From assembly GCA_041629655.1 (NCBI GenBank), contig JBFKMV010000013.1:1-48886 (forward strand): DNA of 48,886 bases, read 5' to 3'. The notes under the pieces were generated by a model. That model was not told the origin of the DNA. It was given only the letters and a program-made list of their open reading frames with translations, and did not search any database. Of the stretch, positions 1-8,368 are shown in pieces. Each line of letters opens with the position of its first letter. Within the stretch, counting starts at the first letter, position 1. A program made the translations under genes and the position numbers. Source of the stretch: JBFKMV01 sp041629655 (GTDB taxonomy: Bacteria > Acidobacteriota > Polarisedimenticolia > Polarisedimenticolales > Polarisedimenticolaceae).

Positions 1-1
1 C

Positions 2-1027
2 CCGGCCGCGCACCCCGCCCCGCGCGCCGGCCGGCTGCTGTCGCGCGCCTCCGACGCGGAGCCCGGAGCCGACCTGGCCGAGGTGCGCGGACAGGCCCAG
101 GCCCGCCGCGCGCTGGAGGTCGCCGCGGCCGGGGGCCACCACCTGCTGCTGGTCGGGCCGCCCGGATCGGGCAAGACGATGCTGGCGCGCCGGCTTCCCG
201 GAATCCTGCCGCCGCTGACGCTGGACGAGGCGCTGGCCGTGACGCAGGTCCGGAGCGCCATCGGCATGACGCGCGGTCTGGTCACGCAGCGTCCGTTCCG
301 CGCGCCGCACCACGGCATCTCGTTCGCCGGCCTGACCGGTGGGGGGGCGCGCATCCGGCCCGGCGAGATCAGCCTGGCCAGCGAGGGCGTGCTGTACCTG
401 GACGAGCTGACCGAGTTCCGGCGTGACGCGCTGGAAGCGCTGCGCCAGCCGCTGGAGGAGGGCCGGATCACGATCGTGCGCCTGCACGCGGCCGCGACGC
501 TGCCGGCCCGCTTCACGCTCGTGGCCTCGATGAACCCCTGCCCGTGCGGGCACCACGGTGCTCCCGACGACGAACGCTGCCGCTGCACCCCGAACGAGAT
601 CCGGCGCTACACCGGCCGCCTGTCGGGCCCGCTGCGCGACCGCTTCGATCTGGTCGTCGGCGTCCCGCCCGTCGACCTCGAGACGCTGGGGACCCGGACC
701 CCCGCCGAGACGTCGGCCGCGACCCGGGACCGCGTGGTGGCGGCCCGGGCGCGCCAGCGGCGGCGCCTCGGCCCCGACGGGGCCGACTGCAACGCCCGGA
801 TGGGTCCCCGGGAACTCGAGCGCCACGCGGCGCTGTCGGACCCCGCGCGCGCGCTGCTGTTGCGGGCCGCCTCGCGGCTGGGTCTGTCCGCCCGCGGTTT
901 CGACCGCGTGAGACGCGTGGCGCGGACCCTGGCCGATCTGGACCGGCGCGGGCGCATCGAGCCGGCCCACGTGGCCGAGGCGCTCCAGTACCGCGCCCGC
1001 TCGGCGGAAACCCAACAGCCGCGTTGA
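2..1027 (+). CDS. comM: YifB/ComM-family Mg-chelatase-like AAA+ ATPase (5' end missing)
   Basis: The reading frame is open from base 2, so the gene starts before the window. What is missing is the N-terminal ChlI/Lon-protease-like domain. From about base 77 the protein reads DLAEVRGQAQARRALEVAAAG, the usual entry to the ATPase domain, followed by Walker A GPPGSGKTM, Walker B VLYLDELTEF and the family signature MNPCPCG with a second Cys pair (CRC) before NEIRRY. A C-terminal Mg_chelatase_C-type helical segment ends at QQPR. ComM proteins are hexameric DNA helicases that promote branch migration in natural transformation (known for Vibrio and Haemophilus); that this protein does the same is inference. 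Its TGA stop lies inside the -35 box of the next gene. Confidence 0.93.
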   Translation, partial: PAAHPAPRAGRLLSRASDAEPGADLAEVRGQAQARRALEVAAAGGHHLLLVGPPGSGKTMLARRLPGILPPLTLDEALAVTQVRSAIGMTRGLVTQRPFRAPHHGISFAGLTGGGARIRPGEISLASEGVLYLDELTEFRRDALEALRQPLEEGRITIVRLHAAATLPARFTLVASMNPCPCGHHGAPDDERCRCTPNEIRRYTGRLSGPLRDRFDLVVGVPPVDLETLGTRTPAETSAATRDRVVAARARQRRRLGPDGADCNARMGPRELERHAALSDPARALLLRAASRLGLSARGFDRVRRVARTLADLDRRGRIEPAHVAEALQYRARSAETQQPR

Positions 1028-1052
1028 CTTCCGGTTGGGGCGCCGGTATGCT
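1024..1052 (+). promoter_or_regulatory. sigma70-type promoter for the anti-sigma gene, overlapping the comM stop
   Basis: TTGACT (1024-1029), 17-nt spacer, TATGCT (1047-1052). The TGA of comM (1025-1027) lies within the -35 hexamer. Predicted transcription start is near 1059, giving a leader of about 40 nt. Confidence 0.7.
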
Positions 1053-1099
1053 TTGCCGTCTGTTTCGCGCTGTTTTCGGGATGCCCGGCGACGTGAAGG

Positions 1100-1546
1100 A
1101 TGGATCGAGCGAAAACCGGCCAGAGATCCGTGAGCCTCGTGATTCCGAGCCGGATCGAATTCATCGATCTCGTCCACGGCGCGGCCGAGCAGATCGCCCG
1201 GATGGCGGGTTGCGACGACAGCGAGAGTCTCGACGTGGGCATCGCGGTGCGGGAGGCGGTGATCAACGCGATCCTCCACGGCAACGCCAACGACCCGGAC
1301 CTCGAGGTCCGGATCGGGTTCGAGGTCGACGACGACGGGATGCGGGCCAGCGTGCTGGACCACGGGGCGGGATTCGACCCCGGCCAGACGCGCGACCCGA
1401 CGAAGGTTGAGAACCTGCTGGAGAGCAGCGGACGGGGCCTGTTGATGATCCGGGCGTTCGTGGACGAGGTGCAGTACCGCTTTCACGAGGGCCGGGGCCT
1501 GGAAGTGACCCTGGTCAAGCGCCGGCCGTCCGCGGCCAAGAGTTGA
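1100..1546 (+). CDS. Anti-sigma factor serine kinase (RsbW/SpoIIAB-like, HATPase fold)
   Basis: A 148-residue protein of the GHKL ATPase fold. Visible motifs are the N box (VREAVINAILHGN, near residue 51), the G1 box DHGAGFDP and the G2 box SGRGLLMIR. These match RsbW/SpoIIAB kinases, which bind a sigma factor and phosphorylate a STAS antagonist. The next gene, 42 bp downstream, is a STAS antagonist, so a partner-switching pair is likely. No sigma-B-type factor or PP2C phosphatase is adjacent, so the controlled target is unknown. ATG 1100 has a GAAGG directly against it, which is too close for a good ribosome site. GTG 1130 is an alternative start that would lose ten residues before the conserved core. 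Confidence 0.85.
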   Translation: MDRAKTGQRSVSLVIPSRIEFIDLVHGAAEQIARMAGCDDSESLDVGIAVREAVINAILHGNANDPDLEVRIGFEVDDDGMRASVLDHGAGFDPGQTRDPTKVENLLESSGRGLLMIRAFVDEVQYRFHEGRGLEVTLVKRRPSAAKS

Positions 1547-1588
1547 GATCGACAATCGGGGGAGTCCCAAGAGGGAGGAGCGAAGGCG

Positions 1589-1924
1589 ATGAAGGCGACG
1601 GTTCGACAGGTCGGTCCGGTGCACATCCTGGACGTGTCCGGCAAGGTCACGATCGGCGAGGGCGATGTCGTCCTGCGGAACAAGTTCCAGGAGATCCTGG
1701 AGTCGGGCGGCAAGCAGATCCTGCTCAACCTCGAGAAGGTTGGCTACATGGACTCGGCCGGGATCGGCGAGCTGGTGGCTTGCTACAAGCGCGCCAAGGA
1801 GAAGAACGGCGTCGTCAAGCTCTTGAACCCCTCGGGCAAGGTCTACGACCTGCTGCAGCTGACGAAGCTCGAGGAGGTCTTCGAGACCTTCAAGGACGAG
1901 CGGGAAGCACTGGTCTCTTTCTAG
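1589..1924 (+). CDS. Anti-sigma factor antagonist (STAS domain, SpoIIAA/RsbV-like)
   Basis: A 111-residue single STAS-domain protein. The conserved phosphorylation loop reads MDSAGIGEL with Ser56 as the expected target of the cognate kinase. The start is well set: a GGGAGGAG ribosome site precedes ATG 1589. When unphosphorylated, proteins of this family bind the kinase and free a sigma factor. The gene follows the RsbW-like kinase with a 42-bp gap and is presumably co-transcribed with it. Its TAG stop overlaps the stop of the convergent mutS gene through a shared CTAG. Confidence 0.88.
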   Translation: MKATVRQVGPVHILDVSGKVTIGEGDVVLRNKFQEILESGGKQILLNLEKVGYMDSAGIGELVACYKRAKEKNGVVKLLNPSGKVYDLLQLTKLEEVFETFKDEREALVSF

Positions 1925-4611
1925 CCGTCGAGCCTGCGCTTCCACTCCGCGAGCCGTTCGAGGGCTTGAAGCGGCGTCATGCGGTCGGGGTCCTGCGACC
2001 GTAGCTCCGCGAGCACCTCGCTGGCGGTCGGGTCCGCGGGCTCGTCGTCGTCCTCCCGAGGCGCCGCCGGCGCCGGTCCCGTGAGGCCCGGGAACAGCGT
2101 CGGCTGCTCCGCTCCCGGCGGTCCCGCGCCGTGCCGCCGGGCCCGCCGCGGCAGACCGTCCCGACCGTACTCGTCCCGCTCCAGGTTGCCCAGGATCTCC
2201 TTGGCCCGCGCGACCACCGCGGCCGGGACGCCGGCCAGCCGGGCGACCTGGATGCCGTAGGAGCGGTCGGCGGCGCCCGGCTCCACGCGGTGCAGGAACA
2301 CCACGTCGTCGCCGCGCTCGCGCACCGCCATCCGGCAGTTCAGCACCGCGGGCAGCTCCACCGCCAGCTCGGTCAGCTCGTGGTAGTGCGTCGCGAACAG
2401 CGTGCGCGGCGGGGTGGGCCGCCGTGCGTGCAGCTGCTCCACCACGGCCCAGGCGATCGACAGGCCGTCGAAGGTCGAGGTGCCGCGGCCGATCTCGTCG
2501 AGCAGGATCAGGCTCTCGTGCGTGGCGTGGTGCAGGATGTTGGCGGTCTCGGTCATCTCGACCATGAACGTGCTCTGACCCTCGGCCAGGCTGTCCGAGG
2601 CGCCGACGCGGCAGAAGATCCGGTCCACCACGCCGATCTCGGCCTGCTCGGCGGGAACGAAGCTGCCCGCCTGCGCCAGCAGCACGATCAACGCGACCTG
2701 GCGCAGGTAGGTCGACTTGCCGCCCATGTTGGGACCGGTCAGGATCGCGATCGCCTCGCCCGCGACATCGAGCGACGTGTCGTTGGGCACGAAGCGGCGC
2801 TCGGTCAGGCTCTGCTCGACCACCGGGTGGCGTCCGCCGCTGACGCGCAGCCGCGTTCCGCGACCGACGGTGGGCCGCCGGTAGTCGTGGAGCGACGCGC
2901 ACTCGGCCAGCCCGGCCAGCACGTCGATCTCCGCCGCGGCGCGCGCGGCCGCCTTCAGGCGCGTGGCCTGCGCCGCCGTCTCGCGCCGCAGCTCGCCGAA
3001 CAGCTCGTACTCCAGGCTCTCGATGCGCTCCTGCGCGCCCAGCACCTTGGACTCGTACTCCTTCAGCTCCGGAGTCACGAAGCGCTCGCCGGTGGAGATG
3101 GTCTGCTTGCGGTGGTAGTGCTCCGGGGCGAGGTGCAGGTTGGCCTTGCTGACCTCGATGAAGTAGCCGAAGACCTTGTTGTAGCGGACCTTCAGCGACT
3201 GGATGCCCGTGGCCTGGCGCTCCTTCGCCTCCAGCGAGGCGATGTACGACTTGCCGTCGCGCGAGATCGCGCGCAGCTCGTCCAGCTCGGCGTTGAAGCC
3301 GTCGCGGATCACGCCGCCCTCGCGCAGCCCCGCGGGCGGATCGTCGGCGATCCCGCGCGCGAGCAAGCCGGCCAGGTCGTCGCACGGGTCGAGCCCGTCG
3401 AGGATCCCGCGCGCCAGCGCGGCGCGCAGCCCGGCCAGCGCTTCGACCAGGCCGGGTAGCCGTTCCAGCGAGCTGCGCAGCGCCAGCAGGTCGCGCGCGT
3501 TGGCCGTGCCCCCGACCGCGCGGGCCAGCAGGCGCTCGATGTCGTGCACGCCGCCCAGGCGCTCGCGGGCCTGGCGGCGCAGCTCGGGATGCGCCAGCAG
3601 CTCCTCGACCGCGTCGAGGCGGGCCTCGATGTGCGCGGGGTCGCGCAGCGGACCCAGCAGCCAGCGCCGCAACAGCCGGCCGCCCGAGGGCGTGACCGTC
3701 TCGTCGATCGCCTGCACCAGCGAGCCCTGCCGGCCGCCGTCGCGGATCGAGCGCTCGAGCTCCAGGTTGCGCCGCGTGGCGGGGTCGAGCAGCACGGTCT
3801 CGGACGGCTCGTGGAGCGACAGCCGGTCGATGTGCTCGAGCCCGCTCTTCTGGGTCTCCTGCACGTACAGCAGCAAGCCGCCGGCCGCGGCGGTCGCCGC
3901 CGGACGGTCGCGGAGCCCGAAGCCGTCGAGGGAAGCGACACGGAAGTGCCGCTCGAGCAGCTCCGCCGCCGGGCGCGGGGCGAAGCCGTAGGGCTCCTGC
4001 TCGGTCAGCAGCACGCGGCCCAGCCGTCGCTCGCGAAACCGCTGGTCCCACGCGAAGCCCTCCGCATGCACCACCTCGTGCGGCGTCAGCGCGTCGAAGC
4101 GCGAGGCCAGCGCCTCCCACGGCTCGCCCTCGGGAGGGCTCTGCCAGGCCACGAACTCGCCGGTCGAGGCGTCGAGAAACGCCGCCCCGAGCGTCTCGCC
4201 GTGCGCGGCCACCGCGGCGATCCAGCGGTTCTCCTTGGCCTCGAGCTGCTGCGGGTCGGTCAGCGTGCCCGGCGTCACCACGCGTACGACGCTGCGCTTG
4301 ACCAGGCCCTTGGCCTGCCGGGGGTCCTCCATCTGCTCGCAGACCGCGACGCGCCGGCCGGCCGAGACGAGTCGCGCCGTGTAGGGCTCGAGCTGGTGAT
4401 GGGGAAAGCCGCACATCGGCGCGACGTTGTCGGTGCCCTTGCCGCGCGCGGTCAGCGTGATGTCCAGCAGGCGGGACGCCTCCCGGGCGTCCTCGTAGAA
4501 CATCTCGTAGAAGTCACCCATCCGGAACAGCAGGATCGCGCCCGGATGCTGCTGCTTCATGGCGTGGTATTGCCGCAGCATCGGTGTGAGCTTGCCCGAC
4601 GTTCGCGCCAT
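1921..4611 (-). CDS. mutS: DNA mismatch repair protein MutS
   Basis: An 896-residue MutS, the usual length. Near the N-terminus MGDFYEMF holds the mismatch-wedge Phe34-x-Glu36. The ATPase has Walker A GPNMGGKST near residue 625, Walker B LILLDEIGRG and the following TFDG/FATHYHEL signatures. The C-terminus ends in a helical tail (TPLQALERLAEWKRRL). The frame stays open to an ATG at 4716, but homology begins at MARTSGKLTPMLRQY, so I use ATG 4611. No Shine-Dalgarno sequence precedes it, while TATACT on the minus strand lies 9 nt upstream, so the mRNA is probably leaderless. MutS recognises mismatches and recruits MutL, which is not in this window. Confidence 0.97.
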   Translation of the reverse strand: MARTSGKLTPMLRQYHAMKQQHPGAILLFRMGDFYEMFYEDAREASRLLDITLTARGKGTDNVAPMCGFPHHQLEPYTARLVSAGRRVAVCEQMEDPRQAKGLVKRSVVRVVTPGTLTDPQQLEAKENRWIAAVAAHGETLGAAFLDASTGEFVAWQSPPEGEPWEALASRFDALTPHEVVHAEGFAWDQRFRERRLGRVLLTEQEPYGFAPRPAAELLERHFRVASLDGFGLRDRPAATAAAGGLLLYVQETQKSGLEHIDRLSLHEPSETVLLDPATRRNLELERSIRDGGRQGSLVQAIDETVTPSGGRLLRRWLLGPLRDPAHIEARLDAVEELLAHPELRRQARERLGGVHDIERLLARAVGGTANARDLLALRSSLERLPGLVEALAGLRAALARGILDGLDPCDDLAGLLARGIADDPPAGLREGGVIRDGFNAELDELRAISRDGKSYIASLEAKERQATGIQSLKVRYNKVFGYFIEVSKANLHLAPEHYHRKQTISTGERFVTPELKEYESKVLGAQERIESLEYELFGELRRETAAQATRLKAAARAAAEIDVLAGLAECASLHDYRRPTVGRGTRLRVSGGRHPVVEQSLTERRFVPNDTSLDVAGEAIAILTGPNMGGKSTYLRQVALIVLLAQAGSFVPAEQAEIGVVDRIFCRVGASDSLAEGQSTFMVEMTETANILHHATHESLILLDEIGRGTSTFDGLSIAWAVVEQLHARRPTPPRTLFATHYHELTELAVELPAVLNCRMAVRERGDDVVFLHRVEPGAADRSYGIQVARLAGVPAAVVARAKEILGNLERDEYGRDGLPRRARRHGAGPPGAEQPTLFPGLTGPAPAAPREDDDEPADPTASEVLAELRSQDPDRMTPLQALERLAEWKRRLDG

Positions 4612-4620
4612 TCCGGCGGG

Positions 4621-4626
4621 AGTATA
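4621..4626 (-). promoter_or_regulatory. -10 box of mutS (leaderless type)
   Basis: TATACT on the minus strand, ending 9 nt before ATG 4611. No convincing -35 hexamer is seen at 16-18 nt. The spacing places the transcription start at or within a few bases of the start codon. Confidence 0.55.
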
Positions 4627-4676
4627 GCACCCGCAAAAACCGCACCCGGACGGGATCTTGTGCGGCGCGGGCGCGC

Positions 4677-4706
4677 TTGACGGGCTCGTCGGCGCGGGGC
4701 TATATA
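4677..4706 (+). promoter_or_regulatory. sigma70-type promoter of the DUF4870-like gene
   Basis: TTGACG (4677-4682), 18-nt spacer, TATATA (4701-4706). ATG 4715 is 8 nt further on, with no ribosome site between, so transcription should start at or next to the start codon. Confidence 0.7.
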
Positions 4707-4714
4707 CTCGCGGC

Positions 4715-5074
4715 ATGGACGCCGACCGCCTGACCGAGGAATTGACCGATCAGGACCGCGTGCTGCTGGTGTTCGGCTACCTCGGGCCGCTCGCGCTGGT
4801 CTCGCTGCTCGCCACGCGCCGCGAGTTCGTCAAGTGGCACGCCAAGCAGGGCCTGGTGCTCGGGGCGACGCTGATCCTGACCTATGTCGTGCTGCACGCG
4901 GTGCAGGCGTTCCTCGACCGCTACCTGTGGGCGCTGTTCGGGGACGTGTTCCGGGCCGCCGTGGTGCTGACGTTCCTGGGCGCCGCGGTGCTGCTGCTGT
5001 TCTGCATCATCCGCGCGCTGGAGGGGGAGCGATTCAAGGTCCCGATGCTCGGCGACGTCGCCGACAAGCTGTAG
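4715..5074 (+). CDS. Small integral membrane protein, DUF4870/Tic20-like
   Basis: 119 residues with three predicted membrane helices (VLLVFGYLGPLALVSLLA; LVLGATLILTYVVLHAV; VVLTFLGAAVLLLFCII). The motif FVKWHAKQGLVLG between helices one and two is typical of DUF4870-type proteins, whose biochemical role is not established. Start ATG 4715 is fixed by a strong promoter whose -10 ends 8 nt upstream, implying a leaderless transcript. The open frame upstream to 4658 would cross the promoter. The gene is divergent from mutS with 103 bp between the start codons. Confidence 0.8.
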   Translation: MDADRLTEELTDQDRVLLVFGYLGPLALVSLLATRREFVKWHAKQGLVLGATLILTYVVLHAVQAFLDRYLWALFGDVFRAAVVLTFLGAAVLLLFCIIRALEGERFKVPMLGDVADKL

Positions 5075-5084
5075 CGCCGTCGCG

Positions 5085-6332
5085 CTACGTGCCGAGGTCG
5101 GCGAGGATCTTCCGGCACTCGCCCGCGAACGGTCCGTCGCCGTCGAGCTCGAGCGACTTCCTGAGCGCGGCGATGCCCTCGCTCTGCTTCTGCTGTCCCA
5201 GCCGGCAGCGTCCGATCAGGGCGTGGACCATCGCGCGCTGCTCGTCGTCCGCGGCGACGGCCATGGCGCGATCGAGCAACCCCGAGGCCTCGTCGTAGCG
5301 CTTGTCGTTCATGCGGCCGATGACCAGGTTCAGCAGCGGCCGGAGCGGGGCCTTGCGCCCCGCCTCGCGCGCGGCGGCCAGCACGTCGAGCACCCGCCCC
5401 GGGTCGTCGCCGCCCGCGTGGAGGTTGGGCAGCTCGGCCCACGGCTCGGGCCGCTCCGGATCGAGCCCGCGGGCCTGCTCGAAGGCCTCGATGGCGGCCT
5501 CGGCGTTCCCGGCGTCCCGCTCCAGGAAGCCCAGCGCGATCCAGGCTTCCACCCGCAACCGCGGGTCCCGGCCCTCCTCGGCCTCCTTGCGCAGCCAGGT
5601 CGCGGCCCGTTCGCCCTGGCCGGCCTGCAGCAGCACCTGTCCGAGCAGCAGCGCCGCGCCGGCCAGCCCGGGGCTCAGCTCGAGCGAGCGCTCCAACGCG
5701 GCCGCCCCCTGCTCGGTCCGCCCCAGGCTGGCGCGGCAGTAACCCAACAGGTAGTGGCCGCGCGCGCGGTGCGGGAAGCCGGTCAGGTGATCCTCGAGCA
5801 CCGCGATCGCCGGCTCGCACCGACCCTGCTGCACCAGCTCGGTCGCGCGGTCGATGGTGCCCCGGTAGTCCGCGGGCTCGATCAGCGGCGCGTCGGCGGC
5901 GTGCAGCACGACGTCGAAGCGGACCTGCTGGCCCGCGGCGTAGTCCACGGACGGCAGCAGCGTCGGATTGACCGGACCCTCCAGCTCCCACGCCGCGGTC
6001 GCGCCGTCGGCGGGGAAAGCGACGGCGTCGATGCTTCGCATCGCCAGGCCGCTCCCCGTGACCCGCAGGCGGTACGAGGCCGGGACGACGTGACTGAAGC
6101 GGTAGCTCCCCTCGGCGTCGGTCACCGCGCTGATCCGCGTGCCGCGGAAGCTCGCCGGGACCAGCACGACTTCCGCCTCGGCAACCGGATTGCCGTCGCC
6201 GTCGGTCACCTTGCCGGTCCAGACCACGGTCGCGGCTGCGGCGTCGTCCTCGGCGGCCAGCGGCTGCGCGAGCGCCACGGCCGCGGCCAACAGCAACAGC
6301 AGGAAAAGCGGTCCGGGAATCTCGAGCTTCAT
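5085..6332 (-). CDS. Secreted protein: carboxypeptidase-regulatory-like domain plus TPR repeats
   Basis: 415 residues. A signal peptide (MKLEIPGPLFLLLLLAAAVALAQPLAAED) leads into an Ig-like carboxypeptidase-regulatory/CNA-B type domain (VTDGDGNPVAEAEVVLVP, then TDAEGSYRF, about residues 38-110). From about residue 155 there are seven or so degenerate TPR units (for example ALERSLELSPGLAGAALLLGQ and AIEAFEQARGLDPERPEPWAEL). It is probably periplasmic or cell-surface. A GGAGAAGAG ribosome site precedes ATG. It is the second gene of a two-gene operon, 25 bp after another secreted TPR protein. No enzymatic motif is visible; a scaffold role is inference. Confidence 0.8.
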   Translation of the reverse strand: MKLEIPGPLFLLLLLAAAVALAQPLAAEDDAAAATVVWTGKVTDGDGNPVAEAEVVLVPASFRGTRISAVTDAEGSYRFSHVVPASYRLRVTGSGLAMRSIDAVAFPADGATAAWELEGPVNPTLLPSVDYAAGQQVRFDVVLHAADAPLIEPADYRGTIDRATELVQQGRCEPAIAVLEDHLTGFPHRARGHYLLGYCRASLGRTEQGAAALERSLELSPGLAGAALLLGQVLLQAGQGERAATWLRKEAEEGRDPRLRVEAWIALGFLERDAGNAEAAIEAFEQARGLDPERPEPWAELPNLHAGGDDPGRVLDVLAAAREAGRKAPLRPLLNLVIGRMNDKRYDEASGLLDRAMAVAADDEQRAMVHALIGRCRLGQQKQSEGIAALRKSLELDGDGPFAGECRKILADLGT

Positions 6333-6357
6333 CTCTTCTCCGGGGCCCGCGGGTGCC

Positions 6358-7500
6358 CTAGTCGGCCGCGGGCAGCTGCCACCGCGTCTCGTGGAAGATC
6401 AACGGTGCGTAGCCGCCGAGAAATGCGGTCTCGCGGATCGGGTAGCGCCGTACCGCGTACTCCACGCCGGCGCGCACGAAGACCGGCTTGGCGGCGTCGA
6501 TCTTTCCCTGCAGCGCGTCGCGATCCACACCCGCCGCGCCGCTCGTGACCGAGCCCACGGCGTCCTTGACCAGGCCCGCCTGCTCGGCCATCAGCGTCTC
6601 CAGCTCTTCCTTGGACAGCGAGCCCCACGGTTTGCCGGAGGGAGCACGCTCGGGCAGCGCCGGGAGCTTCTCGGCCATCGCGGCCAGCCGCCAGCAGTAG
6701 CGTGCGCGGTTCGCGTCGGCGGGGTCGGCCTTCTCGGCGCGCTGCCAGGCAGCCACGGCGGCGCTCCATTGCCCGAGCCGCGCGCGAGCCCCGGCCAGCC
6801 GGTCGAGGTCGTCCACGGTGGCGTCCGCGGCGCCCGCCAGCGCCTCGAGCTGCTCCGCCGCGGCGGCGAAGTCCGCACGCGACCACGCCGCCTGCGCGAT
6901 GTAGCGGCGCGCCCAGGCGACGTTCGCGGGGTACCCCCCGTCGGTGCCTTCGAGACCCTCGATCGACTTCCGGTACCACTCGATCGCCGGTTGCTCCTTG
7001 CCCTGGTCGGCGTAGAGCTTGGCCAGCCGGAACATGTCCATCGGATGCTCGGGAGCGGGCAGCTCACCCGACTCGACCCGGGTCGTGGCGCCGGCGGCGA
7101 CCGTCCGCGCGTCGACCAGCCGCCGCGCGTTGCTGTACGCGTTGCCGAGATAGAACGGTGTCTCCAGGTCGCGCGCGGCGGCGTGTTCCTTTTCCAGCGC
7201 CGCGATCGCGCGCGTCAGCGCGTCCTGCTCGCCGGCGGCATCGCCGGCCACGCGACGGCAGTACGACAACCGGTACAGCAGCGCGCCGTCGAGGGCGCCC
7301 TCGGCATCGAGCTGCTCCAGCAGCTCGCGCGCCTCGACATAGCTGCCCGAGTCGTAGAGCTCGATCGCCTGATCGCCGCGGAGGTCGCTGACCTCCTGGC
7401 ACCACAACAGCGAGCCGGTCAGGGCCAGCACGAGCACCGGGACCACGAGCCGCCGGACGCGACACCCCCGGCGCAACGACGGAATCTCAAATCGTTGCAT
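6358..7500 (-). CDS. Secreted TPR-repeat protein of unknown function
   Basis: 380 residues. An N-terminal basic segment and hydrophobic core (LVVPVLVLALTGSLLWCQE) look like a signal peptide. TPR-like helical repeats follow (GSYVEARELLEQLDAEGA; AKLYADQGKEQPAIEWYRKSI; LGQWSAAVAAWQRAEKADPAD). The C-terminal 80 residues (from about SLSKEELETLMAEQAG) are not TPR and I do not recognise them. GTG 7509 is in frame, but GAGGAG sits directly against it and 8 nt from ATG 7500, so ATG 7500 is chosen. It is the first gene of an operon with the downstream TPR protein. Confidence 0.75.
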   Translation of the reverse strand: MQRFEIPSLRRGCRVRRLVVPVLVLALTGSLLWCQEVSDLRGDQAIELYDSGSYVEARELLEQLDAEGALDGALLYRLSYCRRVAGDAAGEQDALTRAIAALEKEHAAARDLETPFYLGNAYSNARRLVDARTVAAGATTRVESGELPAPEHPMDMFRLAKLYADQGKEQPAIEWYRKSIEGLEGTDGGYPANVAWARRYIAQAAWSRADFAAAAEQLEALAGAADATVDDLDRLAGARARLGQWSAAVAAWQRAEKADPADANRARYCWRLAAMAEKLPALPERAPSGKPWGSLSKEELETLMAEQAGLVKDAVGSVTSGAAGVDRDALQGKIDAAKPVFVRAGVEYAVRRYPIRETAFLGGYAPLIFHETRWQLPAAD

Positions 7501-7524
7501 CACAGGCACTCCTCGATCCCCAAT

Positions 7525-7553
7525 GGATTACCATCCGCACCCGCTCGGCGCAA
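7525..7553 (-). promoter_or_regulatory. Promoter of the two-gene TPR operon
   Basis: On the minus strand TTGCGC (7553-7548), 17-nt spacer, TAATCC (7530-7525), with TG one base before the -10 (extended -10 form). The leader would be about 18 nt and includes GAGGAG. Confidence 0.45.
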
Positions 7554-7574
7554 GCCGCGCGGGCCGTGCCGCTC

Positions 7575-7583
7575 TGCTACCCT
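7575..7583 (+). promoter_or_regulatory. Extended -10 promoter of the lolA-like gene
   Basis: TGCTACCCT (hexamer TACCCT 7578-7583). No good -35 box. The TGNTA form recurs upstream of several genes in this window. Confidence 0.45.
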
Positions 7584-7611
7584 GAACGGGCGGGGAGGGG
7601 AAGGAGTGAAC

Positions 7612-8283
7612 GTGCCGACCACCAGACGCGCCCGCCTGACCCCGCTCCTGGCGATCCTGGGGGCCCTGATCCTGCCGGGCGCCGCGCAGGCGGAAAACAC
7701 CGACGCCGCCGCGGCGCGGATGCTCGACGGGCTCCAGCGCTGGCTCGACGACACGCGCGACCTCCAGGCCGGCTTCGAGCAGACCCTGGAGTCCGGGGCG
7801 CTGGGATCGGGGCTGAGCGAGAGCGGCCGCCTGTACCTGGCCCGTCCGGGCCGGATGCGTTGGGAGTACCTCGAGCCCGAGCTGAAGACGGCGCTGATCG
7901 AGAACGACACCATGAGTCTGTACCTGGCGGAGGACCGCCAGCTGATCCGGACCGCGATCGCGGAGGGCGAGGGCGATCTGCTGCCACGACTGCTGGCGGG
8001 GTCCGGCCGGCTGGCCGAGCTGTTCGAGGCTCGCCTCGATCGCGACGCGGACCGCCGGCGGCCGCGGCTGCGCCTGACCCCCCGGGACCGCGGCGAGACG
8101 TTCGAGCAGGTCTCGCTGACCCTCGCGGGGCCCGAGCACGCCATCGAGCGCGCCGAGGTCCTCGACGCCGCCGGGAACCGGATGCTGTACCGCTTCACCG
8201 AGCTGCGCCGCAACGAGGGGCTGCCGGACGGCACGTTCGAGTTCACCCCGCCGCCGGGCACCGAGATCGTGGAATCCCCCTAG
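7612..8283 (+). CDS. LolA-like outer-membrane lipoprotein carrier
   Basis: 223 residues. A signal peptide (LTPLLAILGALILPGAAQA) is followed by a LolA-fold sequence: LQRWLDDTRDLQAGFEQTLES, then GRLYLARPGRMRWEYLEPE, the strand order typical of LolA/LppC-like carriers, and a C-terminal FTPPPGTEIVE like the usual FxPPxGxxxx end. LolA shuttles lipoproteins through the periplasm from LolCDE to LolB, so the organism should have an outer membrane. Start GTG 7612 has AAGGAG 5 nt upstream. The frame is open much further upstream but runs antisense to the TPR operon there. Confidence 0.85.
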   Translation: MPTTRRARLTPLLAILGALILPGAAQAENTDAAAARMLDGLQRWLDDTRDLQAGFEQTLESGALGSGLSESGRLYLARPGRMRWEYLEPELKTALIENDTMSLYLAEDRQLIRTAIAEGEGDLLPRLLAGSGRLAELFEARLDRDADRRRPRLRLTPRDRGETFEQVSLTLAGPEHAIERAEVLDAAGNRMLYRFTELRRNEGLPDGTFEFTPPPGTEIVESP

Positions 8284-8290
8284 CTCCCGG

Positions 8291-8299
8291 TGCTAAGAT
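8291..8299 (+). promoter_or_regulatory. Extended -10 promoter of the polyprenyl synthase gene
   Basis: TGCTAAGAT (hexamer TAAGAT 8294-8299), 10 bp after the lolA-like stop; weak -35. Confidence 0.45.
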
Positions 8300-8368
8300 C
8301 CCAAACCGGGCCGCCCCGCCGGTCGGAACGGCCCCGAGGGCGGTAGACCGCCCGCAGAGGGGACAACC

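Noticed and set aside
4612..4716. 35-residue N-terminal extension of MutS
   Set aside because: It crosses the -10 and the divergent promoter, and homology begins at ATG 4611.
6139..7611. Long open frame running into the lolA-like gene from 6139
   Set aside because: It is antisense to the two TPR genes and lacks family similarity; the signal peptide and ribosome site fix the start at 7612.
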